64,000 bases of DNA from Oscillospiraceae bacterium (GCA_015067145.1 SVNA01000006.1:1-64000), one strand, 5' to 3'; positions 44,802 through 54,697 are shown, counted from the stretch's first letter. The notes: generated from the sequence alone by a model not told the origin. A program made the numbers and translations.

Positions 44802-45548
44802 TTATGTTCTGGCCATGCCGTCCACGCTTAGCACCACACCTGTGATGTAGCTTGCTTCGTCAGAAGCAAGGAAGGCAAAAGCGTTTGCGATATCCTCTGG
44901 TCTGCCGATGCGGCGGAGAGGAATTCGGTTCACCATAGGTTCGATAACCTCTTTCGGCACCGCTTTCATCATATCTGTTTCGATGATGCCAGGTGCAACT
45001 GCATTTACACGGATACCCTTTGGCCCCAGCTCTCTGGCAAGGGAAACTGTGAGGCCGTTAACCGCAAATTTGCTTGCAGGATAGGCAAAGCCACTTGGCT
45101 GGCCCGAGATGCTCACCATTGAGGATGTGGAGAGGATAACCCCGTTGCCACGTGCTGCCATGCAGTCCACTGCGGCACGGGTTGCGTTGAAAACACCCTT
45201 TACATTAAGGTCCATTACCTTGTCAAATGTTTCCTCTGTATATTCTGTAAACGGTGTGCTTTCGCTTACCCCTGCGTTGTTTACAAGGATGTCCACACAG
45301 CCGTATTTAATGCTTGTCAGCATAAAGGCTTCCCTTACACTTTCAAGACTTGCAAGGTCAGGGCTGATGCCGTCAACAACGCTGTCGGGATATTTCTCTT
45401 TCAGCTTTGCAACCGCCTTGTCTGCCGAAGCCTGGCTCGAAGCTGCAATGATAACCTTTGCACCCTCGGACAAAAACTTTTCTGCTGTGGCATAGCCGAT
45501 GCCTCGGCTGCCCCCTGTGATGATAGCAACTTTGTCTTTAAGTCTCAT
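44802..45548 (-). CDS. Short-chain dehydrogenase/reductase (FabG-like)
   Basis: 248-residue SDR. GGSRGIGYATAE (cofactor loop, about 12), NNAGVSESTPF (about 88), catalytic Ser in SSMVSISG and Tyr/Lys in YPASK (about 155), PGIIETDM, and ITGVVLSVDGM at the C-terminus. It resembles FabG (3-oxoacyl-ACP reductase) but is not next to fatty acid genes, so the substrate is open. The ATG at 45548 follows GGAGG; the 22-residue in-frame extension upstream is not needed. Confidence 0.88.
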   Translation of the reverse strand: MRLKDKVAIITGGSRGIGYATAEKFLSEGAKVIIAASSQASADKAVAKLKEKYPDSVVDGISPDLASLESVREAFMLTSIKYGCVDILVNNAGVSESTPFTEYTEETFDKVMDLNVKGVFNATRAAVDCMAARGNGVILSTSSMVSISGQPSGFAYPASKFAVNGLTVSLARELGPKGIRVNAVAPGIIETDMMKAVPKEVIEPMVNRIPLRRIGRPEDIANAFAFLASDEASYITGVVLSVDGMART

Positions 45549-45678
45549 AGCTTTTCCTCCCCGTATAGTGTATTGTTTTACCTCTGCGAATATTTTCTGA
45601 TTGTATTGTATCAAATTTAATTTAAAGTTTCTGTAATGTAATCACATTCGGTTTATTCTTCACGGTTTATCTCAATTA

Positions 45679-45707
45679 TTGTGGACAACCCCGATAAAAT
45701 ATAGTAT
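45679..45707 (+). promoter_or_regulatory. Promoter of ychF
   Basis: TTGTGG, 17-base spacer, TAGTAT, about 45 bases upstream of the start. Confidence 0.6.
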
Positions 45708-45752
45708 GATATATATGTTGAATTATGCCCTTTTTATAGGAGGAAAATATAT

Positions 45753-46850
45753 ATGAAGCTCGGTATCGTGGGGCTCCCAAACGTTGGCAAGAGCACCCTT
45801 TTCAATGCAATTACAAATGCTGGTGCAGCCAGTGCAAACTTCCCATTCTGCACAATCGAACCAAACGTTGGCGTGGTTGCTGTTCCGGACGAAAGGCTGG
45901 ACAAGCTTGCAGAGATGTACAACCCTAAAAAATATATACCTGCCATCATCGAATTTGTTGACATCGCAGGTCTTGTAAAAGGCGCAAGCCACGGCGAAGG
46001 TCTCGGTAACAAGTTCCTCAGCCATATCCGTGAAGTTGACGCAATCATCCACATGGTACGTTGCTTTGACTCTACAGATATCATCCACGTGGAAGGCAGT
46101 GTTGACCCAATCCGCGATATCGAAACAATCGACCTTGAACTTGTTCTCTCCGACCTTGAAATTGTTGAAAGACGTATCGACAGAACAAAGAAAGCCATGA
46201 AAGGCGACAAAAAGCTGGGCGACTGCCTTGAAATGCTGGAACGCCTTGCCCAGTGGCTGCGCGATGGCAAAAATGCACGCGGCTTTGAACTTAACAGCGA
46301 CAACGAAAAGGAATGGTTCTATGAAATGCCTCTCCTTTCCGCAAAACCTGTTATCTATGCCTGCAACCTGAGCGAAGAAGACGTTATGGACGGCATCGAA
46401 AACAACACCTACTACCCTCTCGTTGCTGAAAAGGCAAAGGCTGACAAGAGCGGCTGTATGCCAATCTGTGCTAAAATTGAAGAAGACGTTGCAGATATGG
46501 ACAAGGAAGAAAAGAGAGAATTCCTTGCAGAGTTCGGCCTTACAACCAGCGGTCTTGACAACCTTATCAAAGAAAGCTACTCTCTCCTTGGTCTTATCAG
46601 CTATCTGACAGCAGGCCCTGAAGAAGTGCGTGCATGGACAATTACAAAAGGCACAAAAGCACCACAGGCTGCAGGCAAAATCCACTCTGACTTTGAACGC
46701 GGCTTTATCCGTGCCGAAATCATCGCTTATGACGACCTTATGGCCTGCGGCACAATGGTTGCTGCAAAGGAAAAAGGCCTTGTACGCAGCGAAGGCAAGG
46801 AATACGTTATGAAGGACGGCGACGTTACACTCTTCCGTTTCAACGTATAA
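45753..46850 (+). CDS. ychF: Ribosome-associated ATPase/GTPase YchF (OLA1 family)
   Basis: 365 residues, Obg-related. G1 GLPNVGKSTLFNAITNAG (about 8), G3 FVDIAGLVKGASHGEGLGN (about 68), altered G4 region (YACNLSEED) as in YchF proteins that prefer ATP, and the C-terminal TGS domain with RAWTITKGTKAPQAAGKIHSDFE... and DLMACGTMVAAKEKGL. Ribosome and translation stress role is family knowledge. GGAGG precedes the start. Confidence 0.96.
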   Translation: MKLGIVGLPNVGKSTLFNAITNAGAASANFPFCTIEPNVGVVAVPDERLDKLAEMYNPKKYIPAIIEFVDIAGLVKGASHGEGLGNKFLSHIREVDAIIHMVRCFDSTDIIHVEGSVDPIRDIETIDLELVLSDLEIVERRIDRTKKAMKGDKKLGDCLEMLERLAQWLRDGKNARGFELNSDNEKEWFYEMPLLSAKPVIYACNLSEEDVMDGIENNTYYPLVAEKAKADKSGCMPICAKIEEDVADMDKEEKREFLAEFGLTTSGLDNLIKESYSLLGLISYLTAGPEEVRAWTITKGTKAPQAAGKIHSDFERGFIRAEIIAYDDLMACGTMVAAKEKGLVRSEGKEYVMKDGDVTLFRFNV

Positions 46851-46971
46851 GTCTTTAACTTTACAACTGTAAATCTCAGCGGGCGGACACTGTTCGCCCC
46901 TTTGATTTGAGCCTGTTTTTACAGGCGGTCACCAATATAATCTACATTTTTACAATTTACGGAGCAAATTT

Positions 46972-47814
46972 ATGTTCTATCTTATAATAGGTATCCTTTT
47001 CAGCAGTATGCTGTCCATTCTGCTTCGCACCAGCGAAAAATATGTAAAGGGCGATACTGCAACTCTGGCTATGAACTATGTATGCTGTACAGTAATAGCA
47101 TTTTTTGATGCAGGCACAGCAAATATCTTTACAAATCACCCAAGTCTTGATATCGCCCTCTTCCTTGGAATTATCGGCGGCTTTGCCTACCTGTCCAGCT
47201 TTCTGCTGCTGCAGTACAACATCAAGGAAAACGGCGTGGTTCTGCCTGCCACATTTATGAAACTGGGTCTGCTGGTGCCAACCACTGCATCGGTTATCAT
47301 CTTCCGTGAAAGACCCGGTGTTATACAGATTATCGGTTTCTGTATTGCTATCTGTGCCATTATCCTTATCAACAGCGACAAAAATGGCGGCAGCCAGAAA
47401 AACCTTAAAATCGGCCTGCTGATTGCTCTGCTTATCCTTGCAGGATTGGGCGATGTTATGAGCAAGTTCCACGAGGAATGGGGCAGCTTTGACCTTACCT
47501 CCAGCTTTTTGTTCTTTATCTTCTTTACCGCCTGTCTGCTCTGCCTTGTTGTTACCGCACGCAAAAAGCAGAAAATCGGTCCTTGGGAAATCTTCTTTGG
47601 CCTGATTATCGGCATACCAAACTATTACAGCAGTAAATTTATCCTTATCGCCCTTGAAAGTCTGCCTGCGGTTGTGGTTTTCCCAACCTTCAGCGTTGGC
47701 TGCATTGTGGTTGTTACCCTTGCAGGGCTTGTACTTTTCAAAGAAAAACTTTCAAAACGTCAGGCAACAGCCCTTGGCATGATTATGGTTGCTCTGGCAA
47801 TGCTGAATATGTAA
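46972..47814 (+). CDS. EamA/DMT-superfamily transporter
   Basis: 280 residues, about 10 hydrophobic helices in two five-helix halves. The first half has LLLQYNIKENGVVLPATFMKLGLLVPT, and the second SLPAVVVFPTFSVGCIVVVTLAGLVLFKEKLS (described in part), a duplicated EamA pattern with Glu/Lys ends. Such proteins export or import metabolites; substrate unknown. GGAG precedes the ATG. Terminator follows. Confidence 0.8.
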   Translation: MFYLIIGILFSSMLSILLRTSEKYVKGDTATLAMNYVCCTVIAFFDAGTANIFTNHPSLDIALFLGIIGGFAYLSSFLLLQYNIKENGVVLPATFMKLGLLVPTTASVIIFRERPGVIQIIGFCIAICAIILINSDKNGGSQKNLKIGLLIALLILAGLGDVMSKFHEEWGSFDLTSSFLFFIFFTACLLCLVVTARKKQKIGPWEIFFGLIIGIPNYYSSKFILIALESLPAVVVFPTFSVGCIVVVTLAGLVLFKEKLSKRQATALGMIMVALAMLNM

Positions 47815-47827
47815 ATAACAAAAACCG

Positions 47828-47858
47828 AAAGCCTTGGGTTACCCCAAGGCTTTGTTTA
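47828..47858 (+). terminator. Terminator of the EamA gene
   Basis: 11-bp stem AAAGCCTTGGG / CCCAAGGCTTT and a T-rich tail. Confidence 0.85.
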
Positions 47859-47871
47859 TTGTTATTGCTGT

Positions 47872-47901
47872 ATAAAAAAGCCACCGCTGCTGCGGTGGCT
47901 T
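47872..47901 (-). terminator. Terminator of the pyr operon
   Basis: 10-bp stem AAGCCACCGC / GCGGTGGCTT, TGCT-type loop, U-run of six on minus, about 35 bases past pyrE. Confidence 0.9.
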
Positions 47902-47933
47902 AATTTGTTTGCGAATAATATGTTATTTACTAA

Positions 47934-48614
47934 TTATTTAACGCCGTACTGTTCGTAGTAAGCATCGATTGCTGCTTTGATTGTGTCGTCGATAACAACT
48001 TCGCCGTTTACTTCTTTGTTCCAGAGAGCTTCAACAACGTCATTCATATCAACGATAGCAGATGTTTCAAAGCCGTAGAGGTCTTTTACTTCGTCAAGAG
48101 CAACCTTTTCGCCGCCTTTGCCAACTTCCATACGGTTGAGGGAAACCATAAGACCTACGATTGTAACGTCTGCAGCACCTCTTACCTTTGGAACTGTTTC
48201 TTCCATGGATTTGCCGGAAGTTGTAACGTCTTCAATCATGATAACTCTGTCGCCGTCCTGAAGTTTGCTGCCGAGGAAGCTGCCTTTGTCTGCACCGTGG
48301 TCTTTTTCTTCCTTGCGGTCAGAGCAGTAACGCACTTCTTTGCCGTAGAGTTCGCTGTAAGCCATAGCTGTTACTACTGCAAGAGGAATGCCTTTGTATG
48401 CTGGTCCGAACAACACATCGAAGTCGTCGCCGTATGTATTGTGGATAGCTTTTGCGTAGTATTCGCCAAGTTTTTTAAGCTGGCTGCCTGTTACGTAGCC
48501 GCCTGCGTTCATAAAGAACGGGGACTGACGACCACTTTTAAGTGTAAAGCTGCCAAATTTAAGAACTTTGCTGTCTACCATAAAGTCGATAAACTCTTTT
48601 TTGTACTGTTCCAT
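47934..48614 (-). CDS. pyrE: Orotate phosphoribosyltransferase
   Basis: Converts orotate and PRPP to OMP. 226 residues. VLKFGSFTLKSGRQSPFF at the N-terminus, PAYKGIPLA, KEEKDHGADKG (mobile catalytic loop, about 105) and the PRPP motif VIMIEDVTTSGKSM (about 130). The start at 48614 (MEQYKKEF) is preceded by AAGGAGA. Last gene of the pyr cluster. Confidence 0.94.
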   Translation of the reverse strand: MEQYKKEFIDFMVDSKVLKFGSFTLKSGRQSPFFMNAGGYVTGSQLKKLGEYYAKAIHNTYGDDFDVLFGPAYKGIPLAVVTAMAYSELYGKEVRYCSDRKEEKDHGADKGSFLGSKLQDGDRVIMIEDVTTSGKSMEETVPKVRGAADVTIVGLMVSLNRMEVGKGGEKVALDEVKDLYGFETSAIVDMNDVVEALWNKEVNGEVVIDDTIKAAIDAYYEQYGVK

Positions 48615-48656
48615 AATTGTATTTCTCCTTAAATTCACATTTTCTGACTGTAACAG

Positions 48657-49355
48657 TTACTCAGCAAAATCTGCCATGCATCTTCTGTAAGCTGCAACAG
48701 GGTCTTCTGCTTTTGTGATTGGACGGCCAACTACGATGTAGTCTGTGCCGATTTCTTTTGCTTTTGCAGGTGTTGTTACACGAACCTGGTCGCCAACATC
48801 GCCGTCAGCAAAACGTACGCCAGGTGTAACTGTGAGGAAGTCGGAGCCAACAGCTTCTTTTACCATGCCTGCTTCCAGTGGGGAGCAAACGATACCGTCG
48901 AGGCCTGCTTCTTTTGTGTTTTTAGCGTAGTGGATGATTGTATCGTTGATTGGTGCATTGATGAGAAGTTCTTTCTGCATTCTTTCTTCGCTTGTGGATG
49001 TAAGCTGTGTTACAGCGATAACGAGAGGACGTGTGCCGTCTTCGCGTACAACGCCTTCAAGAGCAGCTTTCATCATATCGATTGTGCCTGCTGCATGTAC
49101 GTTTACGATATCTGCACCAAGACCGGAAAGGCTTCTCATACCGCCTTTAACTGTGTTTGGAATGTCGTGAAGTTTAAGGTCGAGGAACACTTTGTGGCCT
49201 CTTGCTTTGATTTCTTTAACGATGGATGGGCCTGCTGCGTAGAAAAGTTCCATACCGATTTTTACAAATGGTTTTTCATCTGTAAATTTGTCGAGAAAGC
49301 TGAGAGCTGTTTCTGCATCTTTAAAGTCCAAAGCAATAATTACATCTCTTTTCAT
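48657..49355 (-). CDS. pyrF: Orotidine 5'-phosphate decarboxylase
   Basis: 232 residues, class I OMP decarboxylase making UMP. Strand 1 IIALDFKD, catalytic [11 protein letters not shown] (Lys-Asp pair, about 60) and [16 protein letters not shown] at the C-terminus, together the PyrF barrel. Preceded by GGAG. Confidence 0.95.
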   Translation of the reverse strand: MKRDVIIALDFKDAETALSFLDKFTDEKPFVKIGMELFYAAGPSIVKEIKARGHKVFLDLKLHDIPNTVKGGMRSLSGLGADIVNVHAAGTIDMMKAALEGVVREDGTRPLVIAVTQLTSTSEERMQKELLINAPINDTIIHYAKNTKEAGLDGIVCSPLEAGMVKEAVGSDFLTVTPGVRFADGDVGDQVRVTTPAKAKEIGTDYIVVGRPITKAEDPVAAYRRCMADFAE

Positions 49356-49441
49356 TGGTGTATTTCTCCTTGTATGTAATGTATTTTATAAACTGTTTTA
49401 TGGTATATCCGAAGAGGTGTTTTCCCCTTCGGATATCAAAA

Positions 49442-50356
49442 TTATTTAAAAGAAGCACCGATAATATCGTTAATATCCTTGATGCCGTATTTTTCCATTG
49501 TAGCAGGGAGTGCTTCGATGATTTCTTTACATGCATAAGGATTTTTAAGGTTTGCTGCACCGACCTGAACAGCTGTTGCACCAGCCATCATCATTTCGAT
49601 AACGTCCTCTGCACTGGAAACGCCGCCCTGACCCATAATCGGGATGTTAACAGCCTTTGCAACCTGATGCACCATACGCAGTGCTACCGGGAAGATTGCA
49701 GGGCCGGAAAAACCGCCCATTGTGTTTGCGATGATCGGTTTGCCTGTTTTGAGGTTGATTCTCATGCCAAGCAGGGTGTTGATCATGCTGATGCCGTCTG
49801 CACCTGCGTCCTCTGCAGCTTTTGCGATGGAAACGATGTCTGTTACGTTTGGAGAAAGTTTGATGTAAACAGGTTTTGTTGTAACCTCTTTAACCCTCTT
49901 TGTAACTTCGTAAACGTTTTTAGGGTCTGTGCCGAAAGCCATGCCGCCGCCGTGTACGTTAGGGCAGGAAACGTTAACCTCGATGATACCTACCTGGTCT
50001 TCCTTGTCGATAAGGTTGCAGCAGTATACATAGTCATCGATTGCGTAGCCGGAGATATTGGCGATAACCTTTTTGTTGAAAATCTTTTTGAGTTCTGGCA
50101 GCTCCTTGTTGATAACTGCGTCGATACCAGGATTCTGCAGACCAACGGAGTTGATCATACCCATTGGTGTTTCGGCAATACGTGGTGTTGGGTTGCCGAA
50201 CTGGCCTACTCTTGTTGTGCCTTTGAAAGAGAATGTGCCAAGTATGTTGATATCGTAGAAATCAGCAAACTCCTTGCCGAAGTTGAATGTGCCGGAAGCA
50301 GGAATTACAGGGTTGTCAAGTGTCCAGCCTGAGAGTGTAACCTTTGTGTTTACCAT
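49442..50356 (-). CDS. pyrD: Dihydroorotate dehydrogenase B, catalytic subunit
   Basis: 304-residue FMN enzyme of the NAD-linked (PyrDB) type. PVIPASGTFNFGKEF, MINSVGLQNPG, EVNVSCPNVHGGGMAFG (catalytic Cys-containing loop, about 130), QGGVSSAEDVIEMMMAGA. Needs PyrK for NAD use; their genes overlap by 7 bases. Confidence 0.95.
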   Translation of the reverse strand: MVNTKVTLSGWTLDNPVIPASGTFNFGKEFADFYDINILGTFSFKGTTRVGQFGNPTPRIAETPMGMINSVGLQNPGIDAVINKELPELKKIFNKKVIANISGYAIDDYVYCCNLIDKEDQVGIIEVNVSCPNVHGGGMAFGTDPKNVYEVTKRVKEVTTKPVYIKLSPNVTDIVSIAKAAEDAGADGISMINTLLGMRINLKTGKPIIANTMGGFSGPAIFPVALRMVHQVAKAVNIPIMGQGGVSSAEDVIEMMMAGATAVQVGAANLKNPYACKEIIEALPATMEKYGIKDINDIIGASFK

Positions 50357-51087
50357 ATAATTTCCTCCTTGAGCAAGATAGGGCCTTCCTTGCAGATGCG
50401 TTTATAGCCTGTGAGTGTTTTGCAGCTGCAGCCCATGCAGCCGCCAAAGCCGCAGCCCATTCTTTCTTCAAAGGAGAGCTGACCTGAGCATTCTGTTGCG
50501 TTTGAGATAGCCTTGAGCATTGGTTCAGGACCACAGGTGTAGAAGTAGTCGTAACCTTCCAGTGTTTTGATAACATCTGTTACAAAGCCTTTTGTGCCGT
50601 AACTGCCGTCGTTTGTTGTAACGTATACATCACAGCCCAGAGCCTTGAATTCTTCTTCGTAGAACACGTCATCCTTGCTTGTAAAGCCAAGGATAACTGT
50701 CGGTTTCTGACCCTGTGCAACCAGCTGTTTTGCAAGGTTGTACATTGGAGGTGTACCAACGCCGCCGCCGATAACCAACGGTGCCTTTGTTTCGTTATTG
50801 ATTGTAAAGCCGTTGCCGAGACCTGTGAGAACGTCCAGTTTTTCGCCTGCTTTCATAGCAGCCATTTTTTCTGTGCCTGCACCGACAACCTTGTAGATGA
50901 TGTGGATTTTTTCTTTATCCCAGTCGCAGATGGAGATCGGGCGGCGGAGATAGAAGCCTTCCAGTTCAATATTGATAAACTGACCGGGAGCTGTGATAAA
51001 AGATGTGTCACCAAAGAGTGTCATATAGTAAACATCTTTTGCAATTTTTGTGTTTTCACCTATTGTATAAATATCTCTTTTGTACAT
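50350..51087 (-). CDS. pyrK: Dihydroorotate dehydrogenase B, electron-transfer subunit
   Basis: 245 residues. FAD domain (EGFYLRRPISICD), NAD site (VIGGGVGTPPMYNLAKQL) and the C-terminal [2Fe-2S] cysteines in MGCGFGGCMGCSCKT (about 215-230). Passes electrons from PyrD to NAD+. In the 395-base gap upstream, repeat copy D separates it from carB. Confidence 0.95.
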   Translation of the reverse strand: MYKRDIYTIGENTKIAKDVYYMTLFGDTSFITAPGQFINIELEGFYLRRPISICDWDKEKIHIIYKVVGAGTEKMAAMKAGEKLDVLTGLGNGFTINNETKAPLVIGGGVGTPPMYNLAKQLVAQGQKPTVILGFTSKDDVFYEEEFKALGCDVYVTTNDGSYGTKGFVTDVIKTLEGYDYFYTCGPEPMLKAISNATECSGQLSFEERMGCGFGGCMGCSCKTLTGYKRICKEGPILLKEEIIW

Positions 51088-51266
51088 AGGAAAGCACTCC
51101 TTTCGCAGATTTGTATTTGCCGTCGATACGCTGTTTTAAACATTCACTCCGCACAATATGCTGTTTATGTATACTTTAAACCACGTATCGTTAATTTTTT
51201 ATCAATTTCTTTTCACAGTAAGGGACGATGGTTTCACCGTCCCTTTGTTTTTATTTATTCACTCAA

Positions 51267-51479
51267 AAGATACTTTCGGGGGTTGTTTAGGGGGCGTGCC
51301 CCCTTTTAACAATCTGCGGCTGGCGTCAAAGGTCGGCTGCGACAGCAGACGGTCGTGACTGCCGCGGTGCGCGGGCGAGCCAGCACGATGCGGCAGTTAG
51401 CGTGCCGCGTACCTTAGTGCGTGGGGCGCTACATCGCAATCAGCGCCGCTTTTGGTACTTTTCTCGCAGAAAAGTACAT
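51267..51479 (+). repeat. Intergenic repeat, family 1 (copy D, rearranged middle)
   Basis: Occupies most of the gap 51088-51482. The opening (GGGGTTGTTTAGGGGGC, GGGGGC/GCCCCC hairpin, GCGGCTGGCGTCAAAGGTC) and the end (CATCGCAATCAGCGCCGC, CTTTTGG..AAAAGTAC) match copies A-C, but the middle is replaced by a GC-rich segment full of short inverted repeats. Antiparallel to the pyr operon, inside it. Confidence 0.85.
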
Positions 51480-51482
51480 ACA

Positions 51483-54400
51483 TTAATCGTCGTCGATTGT
51501 GGAAACCTTCATTGTCATATCTTCAAGCACGTTCAGCAGAGCGTTTACTGTGGAAAGGCTTGTAAAGAGAGCAACGTTGTTTTCTGTTGCATAGCGGCGG
51601 ATGATGGAACCGTCGTGTGCTGTGTCTGCGCCAACGTCCTGTGTGTTGAGAACGTATGTTACATAACCTTTTGTAAGGCTTTCGATAACGTCGTTGCCGC
51701 CTTCGCTGATCTTCTGTTTCATTCTTGTTTTAATGCCGCGTTCTTTGAGGAATTTGGCTGTACCTTCTGTTGCTTCGATATTGAAACCAAGGTTGTAGAA
51801 ACGTCTTACCAGTGGAAGTGCACGTTCTTTGTCTTTGTCTGCAAGTGTTACAAATACAGTGCCGTAGTTCTGGATTTTGATGCCGCTTGCCTGCAATGCC
51901 TTGTAGATTGCACGGTTGAGCTGTCTGTCGTAACCGATTGCTTCACCGGTGGATTTCATTTCTGGTGAGAGGTAAGCATCAAGGCCTTTGATCTTTGCAA
52001 AGGAGAATGTTGGTGCTTTTACATAGAAGCGTTTGCTTTCCTTCTGAAGCATTGTGCCGTAGCCAAGGTCTTTTAGGCTGTAGCCAAGCATAACCTTTGT
52101 AGCGATGTTTGCCATTGGCACGCCTGTGGATTTGGAGAGGAATGGTACAGTTCTGGAAGAACGTGGGTTAACTTCGATTACATATACGTTGTCAAATTCG
52201 TCAACGATAAACTGAATGTTGAACAGACCTTTGATGCCGATGCCAAGGCCGAGACGCACTGTGTAGTCGATGATTGTGTCTTTAACCTTCTGGCTGATTG
52301 TATATGCAGGGTATACGGAGATGGAGTCACCGGAGTGAACGCCTGTTTCTTCGATGTGTTCCATGATACCTGGGATAAATACATCTGTGCCGTCGCAGAT
52401 TGCGTCTGTTTCAAGTTCTTTGCCGATGATGTATTTGTCAACGAGAACAGGCTGGTCTTCGTCTACGAGAACCGCTGTCTGGAGGTATTTTTTAAGGTCT
52501 TCGTCGCTGTTTACAATCTGCATTGCACGGCCGCCAAGAACGTAGGATGGACGAACAAGCACTGGATAACCGATGCGGTTTGCAACTGTGATACCGTCAG
52601 GGATGTTTGTAACAGCCTGTCCTTCCGGTTCAGGAATGCCGAGTGTGTGCATGATTTTTTCGAAGCTGTCGCGGTTTTCTGCACGTTCGATAGCATCAAC
52701 GTCTGTACCAACAATGTTTACGCCCAGAGCTTTGAGGTCGTTTGCAAGGTTGATAGCTGTCTGACCGCCAAGGGAAACGATAACGCCTTCTGGATTTTCA
52801 AGGGCGATAACGTTCATAACATCTTCTACTGTAAGCGGTTCAAAGTAGAGTTTATCTGCTGTTGTGTAGTCTGTGGAAACAGTTTCAGGGTTGTTGTTGA
52901 TGATGATAGCTTCGTAGCCCGCTTCCTTGATTGCCCATACAGCGTGAACTGTGGAGTAGTCAAATTCCACACCCTGACCGATACGGATTGGGCCTGAACC
53001 GAGAACAAGGATTTTCTTTTTGTCGGTTACGATGCTTTCGTTTTCGCCGTGGTAGCAGCTGTAGAAGTAAGGAACGTAGTCCTGCTGATGTTCGATATTG
53101 TCAACAATGCGGTAGATTGGCAGGATGCCGTTTTCTTTACGGAAGCGGAATACATCCAGTTTGTTTGTGCCCCATACTCTTGCGATGTAGCTGTCGGAGA
53201 AGCCCATATCCTTTGCTTTTCTCAGCACTTCGGCGTCGTTTACATTTGCAGCGATAACAGCTTCAAATTCGATTGTTTCACGGAGAATCTGGATAAATGG
53301 TTCAACAATCTTTGTCTGTTCCCAGATTTCGTGGTTTGTTGCACCTTTGCGGATAGCTTCGCAGAGGGCAAAGAGTCTTTCGTCTGTTGGTGTTGCAATT
53401 TCTTTAAGCAGGTCTTCCTTGCTCCAGTCTTTGAACTTTTTCATTTCAAAGTGGTCAACACCGATTTCAAGACCACGAACAGCCTTGAGCATAATTTCCT
53501 GTACAGACTGGCCAAGGCTCATAACTTCGCCTGTAGCTTTCATCTGTGTGGAAAGTTCTTTGGAAGCGGATGTGAACTTGTCGAATGGGAAACGTGCAAC
53601 TTTGGCAACTTTGTAGTCGATTGCAGGTTCGCAGGATGCAGGAATACCGCTGATAGAGATTTCGTCCAGTGTGAGACCAACTGCGATTTTTGCTGTTACG
53701 CGTGCAATCGGGTAGGCTGTTGCTTTGGAAGCAAGAGCGGAGGAACGGGATACTCGTGGGTTGATTTCGATAAGGTAGTATTCCATTGTGTCAGGCTTGA
53801 GTGCAAACTGAACGTTGCAGCCGCCTGCAATTTTGAGGTATTTGAGGATTTTGAGTGCAGATGCCTTGAGCATTGCTCTCTGTTCGTCGCTGATTGTCTG
53901 GCAAGGGGCAAAAACGATGGAGTCACCTGTGTGGATACCAACAGGGTCAAAGTTTTCCATGTCGCAGATTGCGATAGCCTTGTCTGTTGCGTCACGCATT
54001 ACTTCAAACTCAATTTCCTGATAGCCTTTTACAGATTTTTCTACCAGTACCTGATGTACCGGGGAAAGTGTAAGTGCATATTCGCATTTTGTGAGGAATT
54101 CTTCTTCGTTGTCAGCAAAGCCGCCGCCTGTGCCGCCAAGTGTAAATGCAGGGCGGAGAACTACAGGGAAGCCGATTTCTTTTGCTGCACGCAGACCGTC
54201 TTCAACTGTATGCACGATATCGGACGGGATGATTGGTTCGCCGATTTCTTCACACATGTTTTTGAACATTTCACGGTCTTCAGCCTTTTTGATGGAGTCG
54301 ATGGAAGTGCCAAGCACCTCTACCTGACATTCGTCAAGGATGCCTTTTTCGCCCAGCTGTACACAGAGGTTGAGGCCTGTCTGACCGCCGAGACCAGGAA

Positions 54401-54659
54401 CGATTGCGTCCGGTCTTTCGTAACGGATGATTCTTGCCACATATTCAAGTGTAAGCGGTTCCATATACACTTTGTCAGCCATCTTTGTGTCTGTCATGAT
54501 TGTAGCAGGGTTAGAGTTGATAAGCACAACTTCGTAACCTTCTTCTTTCAAAGCAAGGCATGCCTGAGTGCCTGCGTAGTCAAATTCAGCTGCCTGACCG
54601 ATAACAATCGGGCCGGAGCCGATTACCAATACTTTTTTAATGTCTGTTCTCTTTGGCAT
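51483..54659 (-). CDS. carB: Carbamoyl phosphate synthase, large subunit
   Basis: 1058 residues, full length. Two homologous ATP-grasp halves: N-terminal carboxyphosphate domain (GSGPIVIGQAAEFDYAGTQA start, LRPAFTLGGTGGGFADNEEE) and C-terminal carbamate domain (LGSGPIRIGQGVEFDYSTV, VRPSYVLGGRAMQIV), oligomerisation region between, and an MGS-like allosteric domain at the end. The glutaminase subunit CarA is not encoded in the window. Unusual leader: the Shine-Dalgarno is separated from the ATG by a small hairpin. Confidence 0.96.
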   Translation of the reverse strand: MPKRTDIKKVLVIGSGPIVIGQAAEFDYAGTQACLALKEEGYEVVLINSNPATIMTDTKMADKVYMEPLTLEYVARIIRYERPDAIVPGLGGQTGLNLCVQLGEKGILDECQVEVLGTSIDSIKKAEDREMFKNMCEEIGEPIIPSDIVHTVEDGLRAAKEIGFPVVLRPAFTLGGTGGGFADNEEEFLTKCEYALTLSPVHQVLVEKSVKGYQEIEFEVMRDATDKAIAICDMENFDPVGIHTGDSIVFAPCQTISDEQRAMLKASALKILKYLKIAGGCNVQFALKPDTMEYYLIEINPRVSRSSALASKATAYPIARVTAKIAVGLTLDEISISGIPASCEPAIDYKVAKVARFPFDKFTSASKELSTQMKATGEVMSLGQSVQEIMLKAVRGLEIGVDHFEMKKFKDWSKEDLLKEIATPTDERLFALCEAIRKGATNHEIWEQTKIVEPFIQILRETIEFEAVIAANVNDAEVLRKAKDMGFSDSYIARVWGTNKLDVFRFRKENGILPIYRIVDNIEHQQDYVPYFYSCYHGENESIVTDKKKILVLGSGPIRIGQGVEFDYSTVHAVWAIKEAGYEAIIINNNPETVSTDYTTADKLYFEPLTVEDVMNVIALENPEGVIVSLGGQTAINLANDLKALGVNIVGTDVDAIERAENRDSFEKIMHTLGIPEPEGQAVTNIPDGITVANRIGYPVLVRPSYVLGGRAMQIVNSDEDLKKYLQTAVLVDEDQPVLVDKYIIGKELETDAICDGTDVFIPGIMEHIEETGVHSGDSISVYPAYTISQKVKDTIIDYTVRLGLGIGIKGLFNIQFIVDEFDNVYVIEVNPRSSRTVPFLSKSTGVPMANIATKVMLGYSLKDLGYGTMLQKESKRFYVKAPTFSFAKIKGLDAYLSPEMKSTGEAIGYDRQLNRAIYKALQASGIKIQNYGTVFVTLADKDKERALPLVRRFYNLGFNIEATEGTAKFLKERGIKTRMKQKISEGGNDVIESLTKGYVTYVLNTQDVGADTAHDGSIIRRYATENNVALFTSLSTVNALLNVLEDMTMKVSTIDDD

Positions 54660-54690
54660 AAATTTTATGACGCTTTCTGCGTCTTCCTCC
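54657..54690 (-). promoter_or_regulatory. carB ribosome site held apart from the start codon by a hairpin
   Basis: On minus, AGGAGGA (about 54690-54685) is followed by GACGC-AGAAA-GCGTC (54683-54669) and then 9 bases to the ATG at 54659. Linear spacing is over 25 bases, but with the hairpin folded it becomes about 10. No other purine-rich site is closer. Confidence 0.55.
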
Positions 54691-54697
54691 TTACTTT

